A stretch of 64,000 bases of DNA from Leuctra nigra (taxonomy: Eukaryota > Arthropoda > Insecta > Plecoptera > Leuctridae): contig OW203770.1 of NCBI GenBank assembly GCA_934045905.1, positions 28,591,259-28,655,258 of the forward strand, read 5' to 3'. Each line of letters opens with the position of its first letter. Positions within the stretch are counted from its first letter, which is position 1. The translations under genes and the position numbers were made by a program. Below are positions 1-10,616 of the stretch, piece by piece. The notes beneath the pieces are model-generated. The model was not told the origin of the DNA and searched no databases. It saw nothing but the letters and a program-made list of their open reading frames with translations.

Positions 1-633
1 CAGATGTTGAGGAAGTCGATTGTTTTGACTTCGATGAGATGAGACTAGACGAGTTATCACATGACACCGTTCAAATGAGACAGATGTTGAGGAAGTCGAT
101 TGTTTTGACTTCGATGAGATGAGACTAGACGAGTTATCACATGACGCCGTTCAAATGAGACAGATGTTGAGGAAGTCGATTGTTTTGACTTCGATGAGAT
201 GAGACTAGACGAGTTATCACATGACACCGTTCAAATGAGACAGATGTTGAGGAAGTCGATTGTTTTGACTTCGATGAGATGAGACTAGACGAGTTATCAC
301 ATGACACCGTTCAAATGAGACAGATGTTGAGGAAGTCGATTGTTTTGACTTCGATGAGATGAGACTAGACGAGTTATCACATGACGCCGTTCAAATGAGA
401 CAGATGTTGAGGAAGTCGATTGTTTTGACTTCGATGAGATGAGACTAGACGAGTTATCACATGACACCGTTCAAATGAGACAGATGTTGAGGAAGTCGAT
501 TGTTTTGACTTCGATGAGATGAGACTAGACGAGTTATCACATGACACCGTTCAAATGAGACAGATGTTGAGGAAGTCGATTGTTTTGACTTCGATGAGAT
601 GAGACTAGACGAGTTATCACATGACACCGTTCA
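1..633. repeat. 80-bp tandem repeat, 8 units, cut by window edge
   Basis: Units start at 1, 81, 161, 241, 321, 401, 481 and 561 and are almost identical. The only clear variation is A or G in 'GACACCG/GACGCCG': units 2 and 5 carry G, the rest A. Each unit holds a 6-bp dyad, GAAGTC then GACTTC with a 9-base loop. Eighty is not a multiple of three, so the reading frame changes at each junction and stops appear; the array as a whole is not coding. The last unit departs from the others at 634 and continues into coding-like sequence. The array may extend left of the window. Confidence 0.97.
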
Positions 634-777
634 GAAGCGCGGTCATGAAGATGAACGTGAAAACATTCTTGTTAAATCTTTCAAGACAACGCTAAGATGC
701 CAGCGCTCAATCCACATTACTTTATTCGTGACTGAGATTTCATTGGGCTTTCCCTCAGTCGAGGGGCAAACGTGACC
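563..777 (+). pseudogene. Exon-like open frame leaving the last 80-bp unit
   Basis: Reading from 563 gives about 70 codons without a stop. It begins DVEEVDCFDFDEMRLDEL inside the last tandem unit and continues past its end with KRGHEDERENILVKSFKTTL. The mix is acidic then basic, with balanced codons unlike the AT-rich surroundings. From about 729 the frame runs into a SINE fragment, so the last 15 codons are not ancestral. No clear GT donor is seen before the SINE; CAG at 561-563 of the unit could have been an acceptor. I do not recognise the protein. It may be a surviving exon, or a decayed copy that seeded the tandem array. Confidence 0.4.
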
Positions 778-872
778 GCATCCTTCCCACCGGCCATCAT
801 CATCTCCCAATCATCATCATAATCATTCAGAGGGCGCCATTTGCCGGCTGCAGAACAGTGCGACGTTAAACA
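729..872 (+). mobile_element. SINE 3' fragment
   Basis: Contains the same ordered blocks as the fuller SINE at 8.1 kb: TTTCCCTCAGTCGAGGGGCA, a CTTCCCACC block, CATCATCTCCCAATCATCAT, and the tail CAGAACAGTGCGACGTTAAA. The tRNA-like head and part of the middle (the GGCCACGACCGC block) are missing, so this is a truncated and internally deleted copy. Confidence 0.75.
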
Positions 873-1323
873 CTAGCAAGTTCATACAAAATTATAAACT
901 CACTATCATACGAAAACATTATCATTTTCATCACAAAAACGAATTTCAATTTTAATTAGTTACAACTTGGTGCGAAAAACTGTGTTTTATGACAGCAATA
1001 GGGCACTGGCCAAACTTTCCCCCGCTTGCATGGCGCTAGCATCGAGACAGGTCAAAACCAAGGTCCATCAAAACTACAACGCGCGAAACATTTTTGACAG
1101 GCATAAGAGGATGTACTTACTGTTTAGATATATCCATTTTTTACTCTAGTATTTTAACATGTTTGAAAATAAGAAGATATTACAATTTCTACATCCAAAT
1201 CCATGTAATAACGAGACGACACCCCCTCAGTTGTTTCATTGTTTCCATTTGCCGTGAGTCTTCAAGAGAGCCTTGGAAACAAAAACAAAGATACTGACAG
1301 CTGTCATTACACGATCAAAATAT

Positions 1324-3675
1324 CTAGTGGAGCGGTCGCTCCACCCAGCCAAGTCGTACTATACACTCACAGTCACTCAACATACCGTAAATGCCTAATA
1401 AACTGAGGAGCAGACCAAACACTTTTACTGTAAGCAACAACATGGCATTTTCGGCCTACTGGATCTCAAAATTGGTAAATCTCACATTGTTGCGAAATAT
1501 CTTAATTTCGAGCTATGGCCCACCCCACTACATATACCAAATTTGGGAACAATAGGTTATGCCATTTGCGCGCTAGAGGACCGAGAAAACAGTGAAATTA
1601 CACCACTTTCTGATTCTGAAGATGATGATGATTCTGATATCACGAAACGTCGCTATCACCGCCACAGCCTAAACGGCTGAACCGATCGACCTGAAATTTT
1701 TACCACATGTGCACTTTTGGCGTCTGAGGTGCCTTTTTATAAAACCAACCGGAAGCCGCCATTTTGAAACCGGAAGTGACGTCATAACTCAAAAACGTCT
1801 GGACCGATTAGAACGAAATTAGCGCCATTCGATTTAGATGGTCATCTATATGAAGTATCAATAAAAAAAATATTATTTTCTTATTTTCTAAACCGGAAGT
1901 GACGTCATAAATACGCAATATTTAACTTATTTCAACAAATTATACTTAAAATACGTACATAATTAACTTACATTGTAACATAGACAATACAATTTATATA
2001 TTCAAGGTAGCAGTGTTCTCGGCCGCCATTCCTGAAACCGGAAGTGACGTCATATATCTAAAACGCCTGTACCGATTGCAACTGAACTAGCTCCTGCGTA
2101 TTCATTCTGCTATTTATTTGAAAAATCAATTGTGAAAAATGAATAAATAAATTAATGGTACCGGAAATGGCGGCAGGAACCACTAAATGAAACCGGAAGT
2201 GACGTCATATATTACAAACGGCATGACCGATTTTACGGAAATATAGGGATTAGGAATTCAGATGGTCGTTCATGAAGGTATCAACTAGATAAAACTAGAT
2301 TGTTTTCTTATTACCTATACCGGAATTCGGCCGCTATTTCAAAACCGGAAGTGACGTCATGTATCGAAAACGGCTGGATCGATTATAACGAAACTTAAGC
2401 TATTCTTCTTGGATAATCATTTTCATCTTATACCAAACGCAACTTTTCATAGTAACCAAATCGGTTGAGGCGTATTTTTTTAAAGAAATTAGTCCCTGCT
2501 CGGACATGTGCTACAAGCTGTATGAATAAACTAACAAAAGAAGTGATATCCCAGAAAAAACACTCCGTGTAAAAATACCAGCCAAGTCTCTTTAACTATA
2601 AAAAAAAATAGAAGAAATCTAAAAATTCAGCACTGAAAAGGAGTGATATCAAAAAAGGAGCCAAGTCAACGAATTTTCCAAATTTTAATCGTACCATTGA
2701 AATAAAAATATCAACCCCCGAGAAATACTTAAAAAAAGGACTTGGCGCATCGTTTTTTTAAAGACATTTTTCTATTCTTAAGCTTATGCCACTCACATAC
2801 TACGTAGTTCAGAAATGCCTAGAAAAATTGGGACAAAACTTTCAAATTAAATATTGAACATTCTGTAAAATATTTTAAATTTAAATATAAGTACGCAAAG
2901 AAACATAGCATTGTCTTACAAGCAATAAATACAGAACAGTTGTGTTTGTGATTGGTAGGTACCTATAGTTTTGTGGGTACATCAACATACCTACTACAGC
3001 ATTATACTTTGAACCTTCTCGCCGTGTAATTAATTGCTATTAATTAACATTTTATACCAAAAAAATTCATAAATTACATAACGTATTACTTTAGATAAAA
3101 ATCTAGTCAGTAATTATTTGAGCAGCATGGCTCAGTGCACTAGTCACTTATACAAATCTCATTGACGGCCTTCTTGTAATGAGCGCTTTTGCTATTTCCC
3201 TCAGTCACGATATTGAGAAGTATGATTGATTAATATGACCCTAGAAATAGTGGCAATAACGAATAGACTAGGCCGCTTCTGTTTATTCGTTATTCGTTTA
3301 TCCGTTTATTTCCTCTGAATATTGACAAAATACCAAAACTGCCAGTAGGTAAGAGTACTAGTTATATTAAAACGTAGTATGATTCGTCGATAATGAATGT
3401 GATATACTCAGGAAAATATACTTGTAGAGTTCTTCCTATACTTTTAGGATAGAAAAGTGTCTTTAAAAAAACGATGCGCCAAGTCCTTTTTTTAAGTATT
3501 TCTCGGGGGTTGATATTTTTATTTCAATGGTACGATTAAAATTTGGAAAATTCGTTGACTTGGCTCCTTTTTTGATATCACTCCTTTTCAGTGCTGAATT
3601 TTTAGATTTCTTCTATTTTTTTTTATAGTTAAAGAGACTTGGCTGGTATTTTTACACGGAGTGTTTTTTCTGGGA
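1324..3675 (-). mobile_element. Family A element, copy A1 (left arm of giant inverted repeat)
   Basis: Starts with CTAG and the hairpin GTGGAGCG-GT-CGCTCCAC and ends at GGGA|T, so in the proposed element orientation (minus strand) it reads A|TCCC...CTAG. Five CCGGAAGTGACGTCA modules lie at about 1770, 1893, 2038, 2193 and 2345. An inverted repeat (arms 2549-2780 and 3450-3675, loop about 670 bp) forms the other end. The element is almost identical, loop included, to 15050-17387 in reverse. No protein is encoded. Ends and A|T context suggest a Helitron-like non-autonomous element; the hairpin directly abutting CTAG is not canonical, so the superfamily is uncertain. Confidence 0.8.
2549..3675. 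repeat. Long terminal stem-loop of A1 with 670-bp loop
   Basis: Left arm begins TCCCAGAAAAAACACTCCG and the right arm ends with its complement. The arms, about 230 bp each, also contain GTGATATCA and the inner motif TTGGCGCATCG. The loop holds no open frame I can support. A fold of this length could act as a hairpin RNA if transcribed. Confidence 0.85.
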
Positions 3676-3689
3676 TCATAATTACACTA

Positions 3690-3870
3690 CAATATCTAAT
3701 AATTATCCACCATTTCGGTAAATAACCAAACATTAACATACATTATTAATTCTTATTCTCGATTCTTATAAAAATATGTTCTGTGTAGCAAGAAATACTT
3801 TGATTTAAAAGTGACCTCCCTCGACGCTAGCGCCAAAAGTGACCGACCGATCGTCCTATCTTGGCATCGT
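3690..3870. repeat. Dispersed repeat, partner at 61.6-61.8 kb
   Basis: About 180 bp sharing the blocks AAGAAATAC, GATTT, CTCGACGCTAGCGCC and CTTGGCATCG with the reverse complement of about 61605-61790. It lies just inside the A1 end. No ORF and no terminal motif was found; the class is unknown. Confidence 0.5.
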
Positions 3871-4207
3871 CCTAAGCTTAGAACAAGCTTAGAACAACAA
3901 GCTTAGAATTCGCTTCATCCGATCACAAAATATTTACCTCTAGAGTACCTACACTTCAGTTTCAAGACGGAATGTGAAGCATTCAGTGAGTGCCTACTGG
4001 AGTTTACCAACATTCTTAGTCAATTACATGTATAAATACGCATTTGAAAGTGACATCGAAACTGTCAAAACCCAGAGCTTGTGCGCTCAATATTACATTC
4101 ATTTCATAACAGTGGATATAATTAATATCACAGCATTTTGATGGAAAGATGAAGAAGAGCGCATACAGTGTATACGGGATTTTCAGGTTTTTACAATCTT
4201 TTTGTAA

Positions 4208-4834
4208 TTCGACACTAAAAGTTGCAAAACGCCACCTAGAGGAAAAAGTTAGCATCTATACCACGAGTACTTGTGCACATGCACATGCGCATGCGTTCAG
4301 GCAAGTCACTTAGATGTCAATCGTAACGAGTTCAGTAAAAGTTATAATTACATAGCGAAATAACAGAAATTGATGAATACCTTAGTGTCAACAATCAAAT
4401 ACAATCGGCATATTTCATTACAGCACACATTCATTCAAATTCTTGTGAAAACGAGTTGTCTATTCACCAAAAATCACCATTTGACAGATGCAAATTGTTT
4501 TTCTCACGGCCTTCTGAACACACATTTTTCTTGATGCATCGTTCAAACAATTGCAATGTGTCAAATGCTGCTTTTGGTGAATAGACAACTCGTTTTTACA
4601 AGAATTTGAATGAATGTGTGCTGTAATGAAATATGCCAATTGTATTTGATTGTTGACACTGAGGTAAGCATCGATCTCTGTTATTTCGCGATGTATTTAT
4701 AACTTTTTACTGAACTCGTTACGATTGACATCTAAGTGACTTGTATGTAAAAGTACGCACGCGCTGGGATTGTACTCGCGGGAGCGTCCATCTTATATTT
4801 ACTAGCGCACTCTCTAGGTACTTTTAGTGTCGAA
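4208..4834. mobile_element. MITE-like inverted-repeat element, copy C1
   Basis: Outer ends are 15-bp perfect inverted repeats, TTCGACACTAAAAGT at 4208-4222 and its complement at 4820-4834. Inside, a much longer inverted repeat (4303-4742) has two arms of about 190 bp. They share AAGTCACTTAGATGTCAATCG, TTCAGTAAAAGTTATAA, AAATACAAT and TCTATTCACCAAAA blocks. The core is also found at 62189-63635, where different outer ends flank it. No coding capacity. It should fold into a large cruciform. Confidence 0.8.
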
Positions 4835-5399
4835 TAGAGTACACTTGGCTGTTTTTTGGTTGCTGGGAGGTCTTCAACATCAGGTCTTGATTTGAGAATT
4901 AGGTGCAAGGAAGTAAAATCATAAATCGAGTTATTAAGGCTGCTCTTTTCTGCGTAGGCGTTCCAGGGCCCGGATTCACAAGGACTGGGGTTAAGTTTAG
5001 AGGGTTTCAACTCCCCCTTTATGTTTAAAATTATTTAATTATACATTTGAATATAAGAAGATATGATATCTATCTGGGACAACTACTAGAAAACTATTCA
5101 TCCCGCAACAATTATTCTGGAATCTAGGTCTCCGAAATAGCCTACAGGCGCACCTCTAAACTGGTGGATGAAAGGAAAATGAATGGTGGGTGTGAAAAAT
5201 TGAAAGAGCTAATTATGGCCGCCGTGTTAAATTGTATGAATAAAAATAAAGAAATAATAATATTGGCTATTGCTGAAGGGAGTCTATTATCGATTTTGTT
5301 TTTAAATATTTATAATGCACGATTATGCCACAGCCAACTGGATTCATCAATGTTTACATAAACAAAACCGAGGTTTTTGTGTCACGTGACTTCATTCAA
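4835..5399. other. Unassigned AT-rich stretch
   Basis: A CCCGGATTCACAAGGACTGG block near 4969 has the look of a dispersed repeat. Short frames on both strands show no recognisable domains. I see no gene. Confidence 0.5.
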
Positions 5400-5828
5400 G
5401 CTACGATCACCACTTTTTACAGGGATAAGCAACATGTCTGCGCATGTGACGTCATTCCCATAAGACCAATGCTAAACAGACGCGGTGAATGTATAGTTTT
5501 ACACTTGGTTTTGCACACGCATTGCACACGCATTGCACACACACTTTCAGTCTTTTTTACATTGCCGCCAGAGTGAAAAGCATGTTACAAGTATCACATG
5601 ACGTGCATTCGTGCGCATTACATATCTGCATATTCCTTGAATTACAAAGTAATGGAAATGTTTATATAATATTTGATTAAAAAATGAAGTAAATGAATTA
5701 TTTCCATTATTATCTCAAGCTTCAACAAACTGTGCCGATCATTGCTAGACAGGTATTTGACGATTGTATTCTCATCATTGACCTAGAAAAAGCAAAGACA
5801 TCTGACGGTATCCAGTGCCTTCTTGAAG

Positions 5829-6005
5829 GATAAAGACATGTGTCACGAGAGCGGCATATGATGCGTGTGTTGTTCAATCTACGATCACCACACTTGACAG
5901 GGATCGGAAACTGTCTGACTAGCTGGCCATGTGCTTGGTCACCTTGAACACAACATTCATAGAACAAGCGGCTGTGATGTCGCTCACGTGACACATGTCT
6001 TTATC
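5829..6005. repeat. Nested inverted repeat, about 30-bp arms
   Basis: GATAAAGACATGTGTCACG at 5829 pairs with its complement ending at 6005; two mismatches follow within the next 12 bases. A MITE-sized unit of 177 bp within the larger inverted-repeat element. Confidence 0.7.
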
Positions 6006-6196
6006 TCCCGCCAGAACATAATTCAAATATTCGACAATGCGCTATCATCTTTAGCAGCGGCAAGTTTGAGAAGCTCTTTCAAACCTGGCGGCAATTGTGT
6101 GAATCAAATTAAAACACTCCAAAATCTAACTTTTTTTAAATTTCGCGGGTCACCGGCCGGAAGTAAACGGGTGCAGGAAGTAAATGGGTGCAAATC

Positions 6197-6219
6197 GGCG
6201 GCCCAAGCACTGGGCCGCC
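6197..6219. repeat. 9-bp perfect GC-rich hairpin
   Basis: GGCGGCCCA, loop AGCAC, TGGGCCGCC. It stands out in AT-rich surroundings; there is no T-run after it, so no reason to call a terminator. Confidence 0.8.
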
Positions 6220-6615
6220 ATCATTTAGCATTGGTCTTATGGGAGTGACGTCACAATACGCAGACAGTTTCCGATCCCTGTAAAGTGTGGTGATCGTAGG
6301 TTCAATGACCAAGCAATGCATCCGGTGAATGGTTTGATTGTTGCCAATCCCTGTAATGAGTGGTGATAGACGATTCAAGTCGAACATTTCCTCTTCTTTA
6401 CTTCATTTGGGAAGCTTCATCGTAGGATTAGAAGCGTTGCGAAATAAATCCAAGCAAACCACAATGCGTAGGCGTCCAGGAATTCTAGTTGACAGCCTGT
6501 ATTTGTCGAAGTGTGTTAATTGGTATGTGAGATGACATGTAGAACCCGGTGGAAATTATTCGTTGATCTGTCAAATGTTTTGATTCCACTCGGTTGATTT
6601 AACCGCTGTCGAAAT

Positions 6616-7281
6616 CTAGTGGAACGGTCGCTCCACTCAGCCAAGTCGTACTGTACACTACACTCACACTCACTCAACATACCGTACCGTAAATGCCTAT
6701 AATAACATGGCATTTTCGGCCGACTGGATCTCAAAATTAGGAAATCTCACATTGTTGCGAAATATCTTAATTTCGATCTAAGGCCCACCCCACTACATAT
6801 AGACAATACTTTCGCAATTCTTCATGGAATATCATTTTAAGCATATATATTTAAGCATATCATTTTAAGCGTCAAACGTAACTTTTATTTGTAACCAAAT
6901 CGAAAATAGCTTCTTTTTTTTATTAATGAAATTGGATTTTTGCGCCGATATGTGTATCAAGTTGTATGAATAAGCTAAAAAAAGAATTAAGATCCCAGAA
7001 AAAACTTCGTGTAAAAAAGGCAGCCAAGTTTCTTCAACTAAGAAAAAAAATGATAGTTATCTAAAATTCAGCACTGGATATAAGTGATAGCTGTATCAAA
7101 AATGGACCAAGTCAAAACTAGCGTGAAGATTTTTTAATTTTTTTTATTAGTTCTTTTAATAATAAAAAAATAGTTTTTTGATATCACTACTTTTCAGTTC
7201 TTAATTTTAGATTTCTTTATTTTTTTTCTTAATCGAAGAGACTTGGCTGCCTTTTTAACACTTAGTGTTTTTTTTCTAGGA
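6616..7281 (-). mobile_element. Family A element, copy A9 (internally deleted)
   Basis: CTAG plus a hairpin with one changed base (GTGGAACGGTCGCTCCAC) at one end; degenerate inverted repeat 6993-7281 ending CTAGGA|T at the other. The ETS/CRE modules are missing: about 30 bp after the CACATTGTTGCGAAATATC block the sequence jumps to the block next to the inverted repeat. Confidence 0.7.
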
Positions 7282-7664
7282 TATAATTACCTAGAAGTGA
7301 GATGGAGTCTGGCCACGCCGGTGATGTGAAATACATCTAGTTACATGGTGATTACGAATAACGCCCCGGTGGATAATTTCAACGCGTAGGATCTGGGCAA
7401 GTCAGCCGTGTGCGTCCAAGCGGCTTCTAACTCGTATCTCGACGTGTTTATTATTAATTGTTAGATGAGGAGACTTGGCTCATGTTATGGAGGGTGTTTA
7501 TTGCAGGGGTTGAAAACCTTTTTGGTGAAGGAGACAATTTACCAAAAATTTATAAATTAGATAATAATGGGAGCCGCAGAAGAGGCAATCAAATATAATA
7601 TACAAAAAGTAATAAAATGATTACCTACTAGTTTATTTTGACATTTTTTCGAATCCCCCCAGTT
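7282..7664. other. Unassigned stretch
   Basis: No open frame with recognisable content. The part from about 7300 to 7450 is slightly richer in GC. I see no repeat ends. Confidence 0.4.
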
Positions 7665-7853
7665 GTTGCCCCAGAGCGTTCCTTTAAGAATATCAACATT
7701 TGAAAGTGATTCTGGGACTCTAAAATGAACAAATTGAATCAAATAACCCTCCAATAGTTGCCTCCCATTTTTTTTAAAGAATTTCAACAATTTAAAAGTG
7801 ATTTTGGGACTCTTAAATGAACAAAATAATTAAATAACATTCCCATTGTTGCC
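7665..7853. repeat. Two 91-92-bp tandem units of the GTTGCCCC module
   Basis: Units start GTTGCC at 7665, 7757 and (partial) 7848. Each contains AAGTGATT(C/T)TGGGACTC and AAATGAACAAA. The same module, in the form GCCCCGCAGGGC plus an AAGTGATTCCGGGGCTC-like block, appears inside the hAT MITE at 12.2-12.35 kb, so these are likely related minisatellite-like units. Confidence 0.6.
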
Positions 7854-8090
7854 CGGATTTTATTTCGCACTTATAAATTTTTCGATTCCAGATCTTTATT
7901 TAAATTATAAAGAGCCATTCAAGAGACACAAAGGAGCTGCAAGTTGCCGATCCATGGTTTATTGGATTAAACTAATTGTCTCGTATCTCATTTCTCTATC
8001 GCTTACTCTTTCATTTCTCTACTTGTAGGTATATTTGAAATAACTGTTGGCGTTTTAGTTTGCCTATAGGCTATTTTCACAGTTAAATTA
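7854..8090. other. Short unassigned stretch
   Basis: AT-rich, with a short open frame of no recognisable content. Confidence 0.4.
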
Positions 8091-8370
8091 CGGAACAGGT
8101 ATTGCTGAGTGGTAACGCTTTGAACTTGTATACCGGAGGCCCGGGTTCGATTCCCGCGGCCGTCTTTCCTGACAGGTCATTTTCGTGGTATTCCCTCAGT
8201 CGAGAGGCACATACTGGGAATGTACCCTACTAATAGGCCACGACCGCCTCTTTCCCACCGTCTAAATTCTTACCTACTCTTCACCATCATCTCCCAATCA
8301 TTATCATAATCATTCATCCGTCGCCATTAGCCTCGCTGCAGAACAGTGCGACGTTAAAGACAAGACAAAA
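8091..8370 (+). mobile_element. tRNA-derived SINE, most complete copy
   Basis: The head has a pol III A box (TTGCTGAGTGGT, about 8102) and B box (GGGTTCGATTCCCG, about 8143) at tRNA-like spacing. The body has GTATTCCCTCAGTCGAGAGG, CCTACTAATAGGCCACGACC, TTACCTACTCTTCACCATCA and a tail AACAGTGCGACGTTAAAGAC. No clear target duplication could be set. SINEs with this tail type are, to my knowledge, common in hemimetabolous insects. Confidence 0.85.
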
Positions 8371-8498
8371 AAGCAGTTGAATTATTCGGCACTCTCGGCA
8401 CTCTAGTTTCTGTTATTATTATTGTTTTGGACGCCACAGGTTTCATTGGTTTATTTGGTCGAGCTGAACTTTTGCACAGATACTATAATCATTCTAAT

Positions 8499-8796
8499 GG
8501 TGCATTCCAATATTTGGCGAGTTGGGCGTTGACGTCACCATAGGATTTACGGGTTAAATCAAACTTGCCGTGTCAACAAACGAGCCAAACCAGTACCCAT
8601 AATGCCCAAGCTCAAGGGTAGTAAAATTTTACTACCCTTGGCCCAAGCTCAAGAGGTCAGAATTTCTGATCCAACATGGATGCCTGTATTTCCATTCATT
8701 CGACTAAATTCGACTCAAGATTACGCCCAGGTGCTTACGTCACAATGTTAAAAGGATAGGAAATCTGGGTGACCTGATCCAAATACGGTATGCACC
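8499..8796. mobile_element. MITE family F, copy F1
   Basis: Terminal inverted repeats GGTGCATTCCAATATTTGG and (complement of right end) GGTGCATACCGTATTTGG. The interior shares GAGTTGGGCG, TGACGTCACCATAGGATTTA, AAACTTGCCG, CTGATCCAACATGGATGC and AAGGATAGGA with F2 at 11758. F1 has an extra block of about 45 bp holding a perfect 28-bp palindrome (8613-8640). No clear target duplication. Confidence 0.8.
8613..8640. repeat. Perfect 28-bp palindrome inside F1
   Basis: CAAGGGTAGTAAAA followed directly by its complement, with no loop. It is flanked by near-direct repeats of CCCAAGCTCAAG and is absent from the sister copy F2, so it is a secondary insertion or a snap-back event. Confidence 0.9.
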
Positions 8797-8856
8797 CTAA
8801 ATGTATCGTGTATATCTTTTCAAAAATGTTCTCTGATTGGTTTACAATGCAACTGG

Positions 8857-9510
8857 CAGTGGCGGTTCGCGACCTCATATTGTGGTGGGGCACAAAACTC
8901 ACGAATATATTCGTGTGTTGCAAATCTTACCTTAAATGACAATGATTATTTGTAAACAAAATCCATGCGGCGGTCTTTCAGTGAACCGAACTTTTGTCAA
9001 TTGTAAGTAAGTTAAAACCACTGATCTTTGGTGCCATGTCCTTGTTGATTGAGCATGGCAAGTGCACTAAGCCTCTCATGCTCATTGTGTTACGAAGAAA
9101 TGTTTTGATACGTTTGAGCGTTGAGAAACATCGCGCCAGATCGACAAACCTATCACAGAGACAGCGATCTACAGCCCAGTTAAAACATCGACTTTGTGAA
9201 TACTTCATGTTCGCCCATTGCCGCGCTCAAGGACGGCGCGGTGCACAATGTTTTAGACCGACATGCCAACCATATTCCCTGCTGTGTGTAAGCCAATGAG
9301 CACATTATTCTGCGCCCGCGATGAAAGTGCACGCTAGATTCAGCTATCCAACATCCCACAGTTGTTTTTATTCCATACAGTAAATGAAGAATATCGGTAT
9401 AAATAAGCAAAACTACATGAAAATAATTCTATAATCTTTCATTGGAAAGAAAAGTTGTAATTAATTTCACTTGATATAAAAATGTGTGGAGGTGCAGTGC
9501 CCCAGCGCCC
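8857..9510 (-). pseudogene. hAT-family transposase relic (C-terminal dimerisation domain)
   Basis: On the minus strand, 9208-8978 encodes ARCFSTLKRIKTFLRNTMS then (after a frame slip) a region ending INKDMAPKI. This matches the well-conserved hAT C-terminal dimerisation motif (E-R-x-FS-x-L-x-x-I-K-T-x-L-R-x-T-M), as I know it from hAT/ZBED proteins. The expected RLSALAML part is in another frame, showing at least one frameshift. About 120 bp beyond the stop lies CAGTGGCGGTTC at 8857, plausible as a hAT end (hAT ends typically start CAG). The catalytic part is missing and the right boundary is a guess. Confidence 0.65.
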
Positions 9511-9636
9511 ATGGATAAATAGCCTGTATATAGCTGACATTGTTTGACCAATCGAATTGCGAAATGTTTCAGTTATTGAAGACGTTAGTTAACGGGTATA
9601 AATTTCAGCTAATTCCTCGCATTGGTTATAATTATA

Positions 9637-10616
9637 CTAGGAAAACGCTCAGTGTAACGCGTTGATGAGCGAGCACAGAACCATGCAACATCCCCAGTCA
9701 CGATACACGATACGGCACAAGACGATTTTTTCTATGCAACTTTTCTAATCTCCATATAAATTCTCTGGATGAATATCAGATCCATTGTGTCGTGACTTTC
9801 CTACATACTTTTCCAGCTTTTAACAACCCATACTAAACTCGTAAAATGACAATTAATACTTGACTGATTGGGCTTACAATGTGTAAAATTTTCGATTATG
9901 TTGGTTTGATCACCATGCAAAATTTGAGCTTAATCGGAACATTTTGATTTTCGACCAATCAGAAGATATTATTTAATTTTAAACTTAAAAACCAATTGGA
10001 GTATGTGGCCTTCGAACTGCATCAGATTTTATAAGCGCTAGTTTTACTGTAAATTGTGGAACGCTTGGCTGCTCTACAGGCCTTGGAGCAGAAGCTTAAA
10101 GAAGGCAGGGATGAAAATATAGTAAATATTTCAAGATTATGGAATAAAATGTCCCTAAAATGACACAAACTTTTGAAAATAACTGCAGATTAGACTGATA
10201 ATTGGCAAAAAAAATACCTTAAATGTTGGTACCAATGACCATGCGAAGTTTTAAGTTAGTCGGTCAATCGGTTCTAGTTTAAATTACAAAAATCACCGTA
10301 AAAATGGTTTCAAATTTGAACCAATGTTAGGATTTGGCTGAAATTTATTATGATTTAGCAAAATGTTGGTTGAAATGACTTTGCTAAATTTCAAATTGAT
10401 CGGAACAACCAATCGAAAGATATTTTTTAAATTTGAACCAATCACAGGAGCCCGTTCAAAAACGATTCCAGGGACCGCATAGATTACGTTAATATGTTTG
10501 CAAAATTTCAGCTCGATTGATTGAGCGGTTTGACCTGAGTAGCGGCCACAAAAAAAACACACACACAGAGAAAGTGCCATTAGAGTACCGTGGTGACGCT
10601 CGCTACGCTCGCTCAA
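9637..10616 (-). mobile_element. Family B element, copy B1
   Basis: Left end CTAGGAAAACGCTCAGTG then ACGCGTTGATGAGCGAGCAC; right end GACGCTCGCTACGCTCGCTC. In the proposed orientation (minus strand) the 3' end is CTAG followed by T. The interior repeats a module several times: 'CATGCAAAATTT', then 'GATCGG' or 'AATCGG', then 'ACCAATC(A/G)'. A GCTGCTC...GAGCAGAAGC hairpin lies near 10070. No protein. Helitron-like 3' signature; the usual 5'-TC is not present. Confidence 0.75.

Larger units (their letters stand above)
5400..6301. mobile_element. Inverted-repeat element with about 77-bp ends
   Basis: Left end (5400-5475) reads CTACGATCACCACTTTTTAC, AGGGAT, GTCTGCG, GTGACGTCA, CCCATAAGACCAATGCTAAA; the right end (6225-6301) carries its complement with scattered differences. 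Additional copies of the CTACGATCACCAC...CAGGGAT block lie at about 5880 and, reversed, about 6345. Both ends contain a CRE (TGACGTCA). No transposase. Other inverted repeats are nested inside. Confidence 0.65.

Noticed and set aside
6197..6219. Rho-independent-like terminator
   Set aside because: The hairpin has no following T-run, and such terminators are not expected in a eukaryotic genome.
5931..6387. ORFs of 105 and 83 residues on opposite strands
   Set aside because: They overlap the inverted-repeat element at 5400-6301 and follow its palindromic structure.
8994..9299. 101-residue plus-strand ORF
   Set aside because: It is antisense to the hAT transposase relic, where the recognisable motif lies on the minus strand.
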